Source: JAMCRM01 sp041685075
Lineage (GTDB): Bacteria > Acidobacteriota > Terriglobia > Bryobacterales > Bryobacteraceae
DNA length: 16,900 bases
NCBI GenBank assembly: GCA_041685075.1
Contig: JAWLGN010000100.1
Coordinates: 1-16,900, forward strand
Direction of reading: 5' to 3'
Position numbers and translations under genes: made by a program. Shown here piece after piece: positions 1 through 7,065 of the stretch; position 1 is the first letter of the stretch, and each line of letters starts with the position of its first letter. The notes beneath the pieces are model-generated. The model worked only from the letters and a program-made list of their open reading frames with translations, was not told the origin of the DNA and made no database searches.

Positions 1-263
1 TGCGGGGACCGGGCTTCCAGAAGGCCGACCTCGCCATGTTCAAAGACTTCAGCATCCGGGAACGCTTCACCCTGCAGTTCAAGGCCGAGGCGTTCAACTT
101 CACCAACACCCCGCGCTTTAACAATCCCGGCGCGAATGTCAGTAATATGACGGTGAATGCATCTACCGGCGAAGTTGTCAATACGAACAACTTCATGGCC
201 ATTACCGGCGCCTTCGCCGGGCATGAGCGGAAGTTCCGTTTTGGCTTCCGCTTGAGCTTTTAG
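1..263 (+). CDS. TonB-dependent receptor, C-terminal end (partial)
   Basis: This is the 3' end of a gene that begins before the window; the reading frame is open from base 3 and ends at TAG 261-263, giving about 86 residues. The residues AEAFNFTNTPRFNNP near the start of the visible part, followed by a short variable stretch and the ending RKFRFGFRLSF, are what I know from the last strands of the large acidobacterial TonB-dependent receptors (carboxypeptidase-regulatory-like plug plus a 22-strand beta barrel). The final residue is Phe, the usual outer-membrane barrel terminus. Such receptors import large substrates, often glycans, using TonB energy. The substrate cannot be told from this fragment. 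The downstream oxidoreductase and lyase-like genes would fit carbohydrate use, which is inference. Confidence 0.8.
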   Translation, partial: RGPGFQKADLAMFKDFSIRERFTLQFKAEAFNFTNTPRFNNPGANVSNMTVNASTGEVVNTNNFMAITGAFAGHERKFRFGFRLSF

Positions 264-276
264 CATCGCGGGAAAC

Positions 277-321
277 GGCGGCGCCCGGCGGGCGCCGCCC
301 CCCCGACAGCCCCGCCGGGGC
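277..321 (+). terminator. Tandem GC hairpins after the receptor gene
   Basis: A perfect 10-bp stem (277-286 with 290-299, loop GGC) starts 14 bases after the receptor stop. It is followed by a second 5-bp hairpin (309-313 with 317-321, loop GCC). There is no T tract, so this is not a classical intrinsic terminator. It may end or protect the receptor transcript before the next gene, whose ribosome site AGGAG lies at 331-335. Confidence 0.4.
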
Positions 322-346
322 ACACAAACCAGGAGCAGCGCACACC

Positions 347-1555
347 ATGACCCTTACCAGGAGAAGATTGGCCGGCCTCGCCGTTGCCGCACCGATGCTG
401 GCTTCCGCCCAGCCAGCCTCCGACCGGATCCGCGCCGGGGTGATCGGCAGCGGCATCCGGGGCACCGGCGCGCACATCCAGTCGCTCCTCAAGATGAAGG
501 AGAGCGATAACGTCGAAGTCACCGCCGTCTGCGACGTCTTCGACAAGCGCGCCCAACGCGCCGCCCAACTGACCGGCGGCAGGGCCTACCAGGACTACCG
601 CGAGATGCTGGCCGATCCCTCGATCGACCTTGTCATCATCGCCACCCCCGACCACTGGCACGGCCGCATGGCCGTGGATGCCGCCGCCGCGGGCAAGCAC
701 ATCTACTGCGAAAAGCCCATGACCCACACGGTGGAGGAGGCCAAACAGGTGGTGGCCGCGGTCCGCAAGGCGCGCGTGAAGATGCAGGTGGGGGTGCAGA
801 GCATGTCCGACGACTCCTACGAGACGGCCTACAAGTACGTGCAGTCCGGCGCCCTCGGCAAAGTCGTCATCGCGCAGATCGACTACTCCCGCAACTATCG
901 GGGCGACTTCTGGCTCAAGCCGCCCGATCCCGACCTCCGGCCCGGGGTCAACTTCAACTGGGAGCTGTTTCTGGGACCCGCTCCCAAGCGCCCCTTCGAC
1001 GCCGAACGGTACTTCAACTGGATCCGCTATTACGATTACTCCGGCGGCGCGCCGGCGGGCCTGCTGGTGCACCGCGTCACGCGGCTGATCAAGGCCCTGG
1101 GGCTGCGCTTCCCCGCCTTCGGCTCCGCGCACGGCGGCACCTTCCAGTTCACCGAATCGAGCGCCGAAATCCCCGACACCATCAACATCATGCTCGACTA
1201 CCCGGGCGGGCCGACCGTTCTGCTGATCTCCTCGCTGGCCAATGACACCCCGGTGGCCCACTCGCTGCGCGGCCACAAGGCCACGCTCGAATTCACCCCT
1301 ACCGGTTTCGTTATCCGCCCGCAGCGGATCTACGCCAAGGAGATGCAGGAGATCGTGCACCAGAAGACTGGCGGCGAGGACACCCAACTCCACCTGCGCA
1401 ACCTGCTGCGCGCCATCCGCGGCCTCGAACCGCTGAAATGCGACGAGATGCTGGGCTACTACGGCGTGGTGGCCTGCCAGTTCGGGATCCTCTCGCTCCG
1501 GCAGCGCAAGTACATGAAGTGGGAGGCGGCCGGCGAGCGGATCGTGCCGGCGTAG
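347..1555 (+). CDS. Gfo/Idh/MocA-family oxidoreductase with Tat signal
   Basis: A 402-residue NAD(P)-dependent oxidoreductase-family protein, probably acting on a sugar or sugar derivative in the periplasm. The N-terminus has a twin-arginine type signal (TRRRLAGLAVAAP, cleavage likely near ASAQ, residue 21). The Rossmann glycine motif is G34-S-G-I-R-G39, and the family EKP motif is at 122-124 after the usual ATPDHWHG stretch. The C-terminal alpha/beta domain includes HKATLEFTPTGF and ends with LGYYGVVACQFG and RQRKYMKW, typical of acidobacterial members. The start ATG has AGGAG at 331-335, 11 bases upstream. The segment S232-GGAPAGLLVHR has Gly238 where relatives that I recall have Asp (GGxxTDLFVHR); His242 is kept. 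The substrate is unknown. A terminator follows at once. Confidence 0.85.
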   Translation: MTLTRRRLAGLAVAAPMLASAQPASDRIRAGVIGSGIRGTGAHIQSLLKMKESDNVEVTAVCDVFDKRAQRAAQLTGGRAYQDYREMLADPSIDLVIIATPDHWHGRMAVDAAAAGKHIYCEKPMTHTVEEAKQVVAAVRKARVKMQVGVQSMSDDSYETAYKYVQSGALGKVVIAQIDYSRNYRGDFWLKPPDPDLRPGVNFNWELFLGPAPKRPFDAERYFNWIRYYDYSGGAPAGLLVHRVTRLIKALGLRFPAFGSAHGGTFQFTESSAEIPDTINIMLDYPGGPTVLLISSLANDTPVAHSLRGHKATLEFTPTGFVIRPQRIYAKEMQEIVHQKTGGEDTQLHLRNLLRAIRGLEPLKCDEMLGYYGVVACQFGILSLRQRKYMKWEAAGERIVPA

Positions 1556-1559
1556 GGCG

Positions 1560-1587
1560 CCGCCCGGTTATGCCGCCGGGCGGTTTT
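1560..1587 (+). terminator. Intrinsic terminator of the oxidoreductase gene
   Basis: An 8-bp all-GC stem (1560-1567 with 1576-1583, loop of 8 bases) is followed directly by TTTT (1584-1587), four bases after the oxidoreductase stop. It overlaps the stop codon of the convergent lyase-like gene. On the minus strand it lies inside coding sequence, so it mainly serves the + transcript. Confidence 0.7.
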
Positions 1588-2743
1588 CGGCTACGTAAAC
1601 CTGGGCGCGCCCGGTGCGGTCGCTGGTGAAGGTCACCCATTGCTCGCCGGGCGAGTAGCAGGGGTGCGGGTGCGTCCACTGCGGCCCGTAGACCCGGTCG
1701 AGCGGCACCTCCAGCCAGCTCAGCGTCCCTTCGGCGTCCGCCTGCCACCGCGCCGGCGTGGGGTAATGCCACTGGGTGCCGCCGTTGCTCGCGCCGGAGA
1801 GGCAGACCAGCCGCCGCGCGCCGGTGGCTACGTCGATTTCGAAGACTCCCTCGTCCGGGCAGTTGGTGTCGCAGAGCACGCGGCTGCCGCTCCGGTCGGG
1901 GCTGACGTGCCAGACCGGGTAGTCCGTTACGGCCCGCACCTCGCGCGTGGTCCAGTCCATCCGGTAGAGCGCTTGCCGCCAGTGTACGAAAACCAGGTCG
2001 CCGGTCTCCCCCAGAAACGTCTCGTGGGTGAGCCACTGCTCGAAGGGGTTTTCCAGCAGGCACTCCATGCCGGTTCCGTCGCGCCGCACGCGATACATGC
2101 GGGGCGCCGGGTCCGCGGCAAACTCCAGCCACTCCGGTTCGCAGGGATGAAACTGCGGATGGATGACGGTGCGGGTGAAGGGGATCACGCGCCATGCGGC
2201 GCCGTCGGCGCGCCCGGTGACCAGACCTTGCACGGCGCCGCGCTTGTAGGCCGCGGTGATCCATTGGCCGCCGTTGCCCAGAGTACACTCGCCCAGTTGC
2301 GCGCCTTCGAACTCCGCCACCGGGCGCTCCTCGAGGCTGTCCATATCCAGCCGCCACACGCCGCCGCCCCGCACGAAGTAGAGCCGCCGGCCGTCCGGCG
2401 CCAGGGTCGGGGAGTACGGATGCACCGGCGCCCCGGCGGTCAACTGCCGCAGGCGTCCGGAGGGGAAAGCGGCCTCGAAGATCTGGGCCTCCCCGGTCCG
2501 GTAGGAGGTGAAGACCAGCCGGCGGCCGTCCGGCGTGAAGGAGCTTTGCAGAAAATAGCTCAGGTGATTGATGGAATCGTGGGAGGTCATGCGGTAGACC
2601 CGCGCGCCCGTGGCCTCGTCGCGCAGTTCCACGACCTCGGCCTCATACTCGCCGCCCTTGCGGTATTCGCACGCCGCCATGCAGCCAGGATACAGCACCG
2701 AATCCGGCCTCTGCGCCGGAACCCGCTCTAAATCCAGTGACAT
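1568..2743 (-). CDS. Oligogalacturonate lyase-like beta-propeller protein (PL22 type)
   Basis: A 391-residue protein with repeated propeller blades of the type SFTPDGRRLVFTSYRTG, LAPDGRRLYFV and YSPGEQWVTFTSDRTG. Family knowledge (PL22, from memory): the metal is held by three His and a Gln, and another His acts as base, 45 residues before the first metal His. Here H195 (VIHPQF) and H240 (LTHETF) are exactly 45 apart, and Q355-W-T-H358-P-H360 gives the Q-x2-H-x-H ligand set. This favours a working pectin-fragment lyase over a plain TolB-like propeller. No signal peptide is visible, so it should be cytoplasmic. I chose ATG 2743; a TTG at 2791 would add 16 Arg-rich residues unlike the family. 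It is divergent from tolQ and convergent with the oxidoreductase. The spacing between H240 and Q355 seems longer than I remember for characterised members. Confidence 0.65.
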   Translation of the reverse strand: MSLDLERVPAQRPDSVLYPGCMAACEYRKGGEYEAEVVELRDEATGARVYRMTSHDSINHLSYFLQSSFTPDGRRLVFTSYRTGEAQIFEAAFPSGRLRQLTAGAPVHPYSPTLAPDGRRLYFVRGGGVWRLDMDSLEERPVAEFEGAQLGECTLGNGGQWITAAYKRGAVQGLVTGRADGAAWRVIPFTRTVIHPQFHPCEPEWLEFAADPAPRMYRVRRDGTGMECLLENPFEQWLTHETFLGETGDLVFVHWRQALYRMDWTTREVRAVTDYPVWHVSPDRSGSRVLCDTNCPDEGVFEIDVATGARRLVCLSGASNGGTQWHYPTPARWQADAEGTLSWLEVPLDRVYGPQWTHPHPCYSPGEQWVTFTSDRTGRAQVYVAENRPAA

Positions 2744-2816
2744 AGCTCGCGGCTTTCGACCTCGCCGCGCTCGTCTTTCGTCTCGCCGCAAGCGTCATTG
2801 TGATAGATTTGAGATT

Positions 2817-2821
2817 AGGAG
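2817..2821 (+). promoter_or_regulatory. Ribosome binding site selecting the TTG start of tolQ
   Basis: AGGAG sits five bases before TTG 2827. The alternative GTG at 2800 has no Shine-Dalgarno match upstream, and the first ATG in frame (2878) would start inside the conserved segment before helix 1. The site therefore decides for TTG 2827. Confidence 0.55.
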
Positions 2822-2826
2822 TTGAG

Positions 2827-3513
2827 TTGAAACTCACAGCGCCGATAGCATCCCTTTTCCAAACGAATTTTTGGGAAATGGCCACGCATGGCGGGCCCCT
2901 GACGATGAGCGTCCTGGTGATCCTGCTCTGCTTTTCGGTTTTCTCGTGGGCCATTATTCTTTCCAAGTGGAAAGTGCTGCGGGACGCGCGCAGGTCCGAC
3001 GCGCGTTTCCTGCGGGCCTTCCGCAAAGCGCACGGGTTGGACGCCGTGATGGTGGCGAGCGAGCAGTACCGCCCCGCGCCGCTGGTGTCGGTCTTCGACT
3101 TCGGCTATGAGGAAGTCACCCGGCAGATGAAGCGGCGGGGGCAGGTGGAGAACAAGCTGGCGCTGGAGCGGTCTCTGCAGTTGGGCATCAGCGAGGAACT
3201 GGCCAAACTGGAGCGCAACCTGAACTGGCTGGCCACGACGGCCTCGGTGAGCCCCTTCATCGGGCTGTTCGGGACCGTGGTGGGCATCATCCGCGCGTTC
3301 AACGCCCTGTCGGTGGCGGGCAGCTCCAGTTTGCGCGCCGTGGGGCCGGGCATTTCCGAAGCCCTGATCGCCACCGCCGTCGGGCTGGCGGCGGCCATTC
3401 CCGCGGCCATCTTCTATAACCACTACGGTCACACCATCCGCGAACTCGGCGCCCGCATGGACGACTTCTCGCTCGAATTCCTGAACATGACCGAGCGGAG
3501 CTTCGGAGATTAA
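2827..3513 (+). CDS. tolQ: TolQ/ExbB-family proton channel protein
   Basis: About 228 residues from the TTG start. It is the inner-membrane proton-channel subunit that, with TolR, drives the Tol-Pal transenvelope machine. Three membrane segments are visible: residues about 25-45 (SVLVILLCFSVFSWAIIL), about 134-158 (ATTASVSPFIGLFGTVVGII) and about 177-198 (SEALIATAVGLAAAIPAAIF). The last two carry the conserved family patterns PFIGLFGTVVGI and EALIATAVGL. The long cytoplasmic loop lies between helices 1 and 2, as usual. It is the first gene of a complete tolQ-R-A-B-pal-cpoB set, so it is called TolQ rather than ExbB. The spacing to tolR is three bases. The non-ATG start may keep its translation low. 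Confidence 0.9.
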   Translation: MKLTAPIASLFQTNFWEMATHGGPLTMSVLVILLCFSVFSWAIILSKWKVLRDARRSDARFLRAFRKAHGLDAVMVASEQYRPAPLVSVFDFGYEEVTRQMKRRGQVENKLALERSLQLGISEELAKLERNLNWLATTASVSPFIGLFGTVVGIIRAFNALSVAGSSSLRAVGPGISEALIATAVGLAAAIPAAIFYNHYGHTIRELGARMDDFSLEFLNMTERSFGD

Positions 3514-3516
3514 GCC

Positions 3517-3975
3517 ATGGCGTTCTCTTTCGGAGGCAACGAGGGAAGGGGCGCCAGGCGGGGGCGGCGCGGAGAGCTCGGCGCCATGTCGGAGATGAAC
3601 GTCGTCCCGCTGGTGGACGTGGTGCTGGTGCTCCTGATCATGTTCATGATCACCGCGCACGTCATGGAGTTCGGCATCGAGGTGGAGGTTCCCAAGGTGC
3701 GCAACGTCAAGGACAGCGCCCAGGAACTTCCGGTGGTCAACGTGACCAAGGACGCGCGTCTCTACCTGAACGAAAACCCCGTCAACATCAACGACCTGGT
3801 GGCGCAGGTGGAGAAGCGCTTCGGCAAAGGGCGGCAGGTCTACCTGCGCGCCGATAAGGAAACCCCCTGGGACAACGTGGCCCAGGTGATGAACGAGCTG
3901 GGATTCGCCCAGCCGCCCATCGGGGTGAACGTGGTGACGCAACCGGAGGATTCCGCCGATAGACCGAGGAGATGA
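3517..3975 (+). CDS. tolR: TolR/ExbD-family protein
   Basis: A 152-residue inner-membrane partner of TolQ. After a Gly/Arg-rich cytoplasmic tail the family signature MNVVPLVDVVLVLLIMFMI forms the single membrane helix (about 27-45), with the conserved proton-handling Asp at D34. The periplasmic domain (about 50-142) ends with AQVMNELGFAQPPIGVNVVT, the usual ExbD/TolR close. The start ATG is three bases after tolQ, with GGAG at 3505-3508. An in-frame ATG at residue 24 would remove only the tail and is less likely, since relatives have a similar Gly-rich start. The stop is four bases before the next gene. Confidence 0.93.
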   Translation: MAFSFGGNEGRGARRGRRGELGAMSEMNVVPLVDVVLVLLIMFMITAHVMEFGIEVEVPKVRNVKDSAQELPVVNVTKDARLYLNENPVNINDLVAQVEKRFGKGRQVYLRADKETPWDNVAQVMNELGFAQPPIGVNVVTQPEDSADRPRR

Positions 3976-3979
3976 TCGT

Positions 3980-4786
3980 ATGCCGCGGCGCATGGACATC
4001 CTGGACGAGCCGGAGGCCTTGCGGGGGCCTTTGTTCGGATCCGTGGCGCTGCACGTAGCGGTGTTCGCGGCCATCATCGCCTCTTCCATGATCTCCGGAA
4101 TGCAAAAGCGCGAACTGTGGGGCGATCCCAACTCCGGCGGGCCGGGCTCGATTGCGGTGAACGTGGTGAACCGCGTCCCGCTGCCTGCCCGCAGCGGCCC
4201 GGTGAACCCCGTGGCCAGCGACACGGAATCCATGGTGCCGGCGCCGCCGCCCAAGGCCAAGCCGCAGCGCCGGGTGCGGGAACCGGAGCCGGATGCCATC
4301 CCCATTCCCAGCAAGAAGGCGGCGGCCAAGCCGCGGCGCCCCGCGCGGGAGGCCGCCAGCGCCAACAACAAGTGGCGCGCGCAGCAGAAGGACGCCCCCA
4401 ACCAGATGTACGGCGCCTCGGGCTCGGGGCTGGTGTCCCCCATGGTGGGGCAGACCGGCTCGGGCGGAGTGGGGGTGGGGATCGGTTCGCCTTTCGGCAC
4501 GCGCTTCGGCAACTACGCCTCCGTCCTGCGCGACGCCGTGGCGCGCAAGTGGAACACCACCGATGTGGATCCGCGTATCCGTACCGCCCCCCCGGTGGTG
4601 GTGACGTACACGATCCTGCGCAACGGGCAGGTGAAGAACGTGCGGGTGGTCCAGCGCAGCGGCATCCCGCTGCTCGACGCTTCGGCGGAACGCGCCATTT
4701 ACGACGCCGCCCCCTTCCCTCCGCTGCCAGCGGAGTACGAGGGCAGCGAGGCGAACGTCGAGTTCGTGTTTCAGTTTAGTCGGTAG
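3980..4786 (+). CDS. TonB/TolA-like energy transducer of the Tol operon
   Basis: A 268-residue protein in the place of tolA. A short cytoplasmic start is followed by one membrane helix (about 17-38) containing S21-x3-H25, the motif by which TonB and TolA contact the ExbB/ExbD or TolQ/TolR helices. The middle (about 60-130) is rich in Pro, Lys, Arg and Ala (PAPPPKAKPQRRVREP), the periplasm-spanning linker. A Gly/Ser-rich hinge follows (SGSGLVSP to GVGVGIGSPFG), then a TonB/TolA C-terminal domain (about 170-268) with YASVLRDAVARKW, VVTYTILRNGQVKNV and a final VEFVFQFSR. The linker is shorter than the long helix of enterobacterial TolA. GAGGAG at 3966-3971 sets the start. Its partners should be TolB and Pal from the next genes. 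Confidence 0.85.
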   Translation: MPRRMDILDEPEALRGPLFGSVALHVAVFAAIIASSMISGMQKRELWGDPNSGGPGSIAVNVVNRVPLPARSGPVNPVASDTESMVPAPPPKAKPQRRVREPEPDAIPIPSKKAAAKPRRPAREAASANNKWRAQQKDAPNQMYGASGSGLVSPMVGQTGSGGVGVGIGSPFGTRFGNYASVLRDAVARKWNTTDVDPRIRTAPPVVVTYTILRNGQVKNVRVVQRSGIPLLDASAERAIYDAAPFPPLPAEYEGSEANVEFVFQFSR

Positions 4787-4791
4787 GTTCC

Positions 4792-6177
4792 ATGAAACGG
4801 ATTATCGCGATCATCATCGGGCTTTTGGGCATCCTGCTGGTAGTAGCGGCGCAGGAAGCGGATATCAAGGTGGTTCTGGAAGGCGGCAAGCGGCCGGCGA
4901 TCGCGGTGCCGGACTTCAACGGCGCCGGCGGTGCAGCTCCCCTGATGGACACCTTCAACCGGACCCTGTGGACGGAACTGGAAGAATCGGGTCTCTACCG
5001 CATGGTTTCGAAAAGCATGATGCCGTTGAAGGTGCCGCAGCAGCCCACCGATTTCCAGGAGCCGCCGGCCCAGCCCGCGCGGCGCGGGAGGCGCGCGCAA
5101 CCCACCTCCGGCGGCGGACTCTGGCTCCAGGACTGGGCCGCGCCGCCGCCTTCCGCCAACTACATGGCCGTGGGATACGCCGCCCAGCAGAACGACGTCT
5201 TCGTTCTCTTCGGCTGGCTGCTCAACGTGAACCGCGAGAACGTGGCCGCCGCCCAGATGTTCGGCCGGCGCTATTTCGGATCTCTGGATGAGAATGGAGC
5301 CAGAAAGGCCGCGCGCGAGTTCGCTTCCGACATCATCCAGCAGTTCGGCGGCCGGTCGCTGCTCAATACCCGCATCTACTTCGTTTCGGACCGCACCGGG
5401 CACAAAGAGGTCTGGGCCATGGATCCGGACGGCTCCAACCAGCGGCAGATCACCAGGTACAGGAGCCTGACCATCCAGCCCGCCGTCTCGCCCCTGGGCG
5501 ACAAAATCGCCTGCACCAGCTACTATCGCGGGGGCATTCCTGGTATATTTGTTCTTACTGCGGAAGGCAGGCCACTGCCTTTCTACAATCAACGCGCCTC
5601 GATGAACGCCACTCCAGACTTTACGCCGGACGGCAAACAGATCGTCTACTCCTCATCGGCGAGCGGATGGGCCCAGATCTACGTCGCCAACGTGAATGGC
5701 TCCGATTTCCGGCGGATCTCCAACACACGCGCCATCGAGGTGGAGCCCAAAGTAAATCCCAAGAACCCCCGCGACATCGTCTTTGTCTCCGGGCGTTCGG
5801 GTCCGCAGCAGATCTACCGCATGAATATCGACGGGGCAGGCGCCGAACGGCTCACACCGGGCGAGGGTGAAGCCAGCAACCCGTCATGGCATCCCGATGG
5901 CCAGATCATCGCGTTTGCGTGGACACGCGGTTACGCCACGGGAAACTTCAATATATTCATGATGGATGTCGCAACGCGAAGGTACGATCAACTGACGCAC
6001 AGCGCGGGACGTAACGAAAACCCGTGCTGGGCGCCGGACGGGCGGCACATCGTTTTTATGTCCACCCGTAGCGGGAGACCACAAATCTGGACCATGCTGG
6101 CGAACGGAACGCAGTTGCGGCAGTTGACCACGCAGGGGAATAACGAAACCCCGGTATGGGGTATATCTGGACCGTAA
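4792..6177 (+). CDS. tolB: Tol-Pal system beta-propeller protein TolB
   Basis: A 461-residue periplasmic protein that binds Pal and the TolA-like protein. A Sec signal peptide spans residues 1-20 (MKRIIAIIIGLLGILLVVAA, then QEADI). The N-terminal domain (about 22-180) includes PAIAVPDFNGAG, TLWTELEESGLYRMV and AAREFASDIIQQFGG, all typical of TolB. The propeller (about 190-458) shows repeated blades: IYFVSDRTGHKEVWAMDPDG, IVYSSSASGWAQIYVANVNG, IVFVSGRSGPQQIYRMNIDG and IVFMSTRSGRPQIWTMLANG. Residues about 83-107 form a Pro/Gln/Arg-rich insert before the WLQDW segment, probably a disordered loop. It starts five bases after the previous stop and pal follows 24 bases later. Confidence 0.95.
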   Translation: MKRIIAIIIGLLGILLVVAAQEADIKVVLEGGKRPAIAVPDFNGAGGAAPLMDTFNRTLWTELEESGLYRMVSKSMMPLKVPQQPTDFQEPPAQPARRGRRAQPTSGGGLWLQDWAAPPPSANYMAVGYAAQQNDVFVLFGWLLNVNRENVAAAQMFGRRYFGSLDENGARKAAREFASDIIQQFGGRSLLNTRIYFVSDRTGHKEVWAMDPDGSNQRQITRYRSLTIQPAVSPLGDKIACTSYYRGGIPGIFVLTAEGRPLPFYNQRASMNATPDFTPDGKQIVYSSSASGWAQIYVANVNGSDFRRISNTRAIEVEPKVNPKNPRDIVFVSGRSGPQQIYRMNIDGAGAERLTPGEGEASNPSWHPDGQIIAFAWTRGYATGNFNIFMMDVATRRYDQLTHSAGRNENPCWAPDGRHIVFMSTRSGRPQIWTMLANGTQLRQLTTQGNNETPVWGISGP

Positions 6178-6201
6178 CGAGAACATTCAGGAGGCATTTT
6201 C

Positions 6202-6978
6202 ATGATGCGAAAAAAAAGCGTCGTCTGCATGCTGGTTCTTCTGGCGATGTTCGTAGCAGGCGGGTGCAGGAAGAAAACGCCGCCCCCGCCGCCGCCACCT
6301 CCGCCACCCCCACCTGAAGCACCGGCCCCGCCGCCGCCCAAGGCGCCCGCAATTACGCAATTCACGGCCGAGCCCAGCTCGATTGAGCGCGGCCAGAGCG
6401 CCACGCTGCGGTGGTCGGTGAGCGACGCAACCAGCATCTCGATTGACCAGGGCATCGGCACCGTTCAGGCGACGGGGAATCGCCGTGTCTTCCCGAGCAA
6501 CAGCACCACTTACACCCTGACCGCCACAGGCCCTGGCGGATCGACTACCGCCCGCGCGACGGTGAACGTCACCGCGCCGCCGCCGCCGCCGCCTCCACCG
6601 CCTCCCAAGGCGACCCTGGAGCAGCGCATCGCCGGCGAGGTGCAGGACGCCTACTTCGACTATGACAAGAGCGATATCCGCGAGGATGCGCGCGCCGTAT
6701 TGACCAGAAACGCCGATGCCATCCGGGCCATCCTACAGGATTTCCCGAATGCCAGCATCGTGGTCGAAGGCCACTGCGACGAGCGCGGCTCGGCCGAGTA
6801 TAACCTCGGGCTCGGCGATCGCCGCGCCAGCTCCGCCCGGGACTTCCTGGTGCAGTTGGGCGTACCCGCCGGTAATCTCCGCACCGTCAGCTACGGTAAG
6901 GAGCGCCCGGTGTGCACCGAGTCCAATGAATCCTGCTGGCAACGGAACCGGCGGGCACATTTTAGCGCCGGGAACTAA
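6202..6978 (+). CDS. pal: Peptidoglycan-associated lipoprotein Pal with Ig-like insert
   Basis: A 258-residue outer-membrane lipoprotein that ties the membrane to peptidoglycan. The signal peptide ends in a lipobox (VAGG-C22). A 12-Pro run (27-38) and a Pro/Ala stretch follow, then an Ig-like beta domain (about 51-122; QFTAEPSSIERGQSATLRWS to STTYTLTATGPGGS), a second 10-Pro run (126-135), and the OmpA/Pal peptidoglycan-binding domain (about 149-258). That domain has YFDYDKSDI, VVEGHCDERGSAEYN and a final WQRNRRAHF, keeping the Asp and Arg that bind diaminopimelate. Typical Pal lacks the Ig-like part. AGGAGG at 6189-6194 is seven bases from ATG 6202; an adjacent ATG at 6205 is possible. The hairpin downstream may tune cpoB. 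Confidence 0.92.
   Translation: MMRKKSVVCMLVLLAMFVAGGCRKKTPPPPPPPPPPPPEAPAPPPPKAPAITQFTAEPSSIERGQSATLRWSVSDATSISIDQGIGTVQATGNRRVFPSNSTTYTLTATGPGGSTTARATVNVTAPPPPPPPPPPKATLEQRIAGEVQDAYFDYDKSDIREDARAVLTRNADAIRAILQDFPNASIVVEGHCDERGSAEYNLGLGDRRASSARDFLVQLGVPAGNLRTVSYGKERPVCTESNESCWQRNRRAHFSAGN
6280..6315 (+). repeat. First polyproline codon run in pal
   Basis: Twelve consecutive Pro codons (CCG, CCC, CCA and CCT mixed) directly after the lipobox region. The run is imperfect at the DNA level, which should limit slippage. It encodes the linker between the lipid anchor and the Ig-like domain. Long proline runs usually depend on elongation factor P. Confidence 0.8.
6577..6606 (+). repeat. Second polyproline codon run in pal
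   Basis: Ten consecutive Pro codons, the first five of them CCG in tandem, between the Ig-like and OmpA-like domains. The CCG tandem could vary in copy number between strains and so change linker length. Confidence 0.8.
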
Positions 6979-7002
6979 AATCGAGTTGTCGCAGTTCTAG
7001 CT

Positions 7003-7041
7003 GCGGGGCGGGAAGGTACTATTTGGCCCTTCCCGCTCCGC
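7003..7041 (+). other. Strong hairpin between pal and cpoB
   Basis: A 14-bp stem (7003-7016 with 7028-7041, one G-U pair at 7007/7037) with an 11-base loop lies in the 87-base gap between pal and cpoB. No T tract follows, and the cpoB ribosome site (AGGAG) lies about ten bases downstream. It may be a partial terminator, an RNase processing or stabilising element, or a device that lowers cpoB relative to pal. Confidence 0.6.
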
Positions 7042-7065
7042 TGGCAGTAAATACAGGAGATCTTT

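Noticed and set aside
260..1393. 377-residue minus-strand frame opposite the Gfo/Idh/MocA gene
   Set aside because: It is a shadow of a protein with a clear Rossmann motif and EKP motif.
2799..2812. Possible extended -10 box for tolQ
   Set aside because: The match to TATAAT is only about 3 of 6, with no -35 box at a suitable distance.
2815..4512. 565-residue minus-strand frame across tolQ, tolR and the tonB-like gene
   Set aside because: It is antisense to three clear Tol genes and has a His/Arg/Gln-rich translation without recognisable domains.
6280..6606. CCG-rich runs as a possible CRISPR or satellite array
   Set aside because: They are in-frame proline codons in pal without regular spacers.
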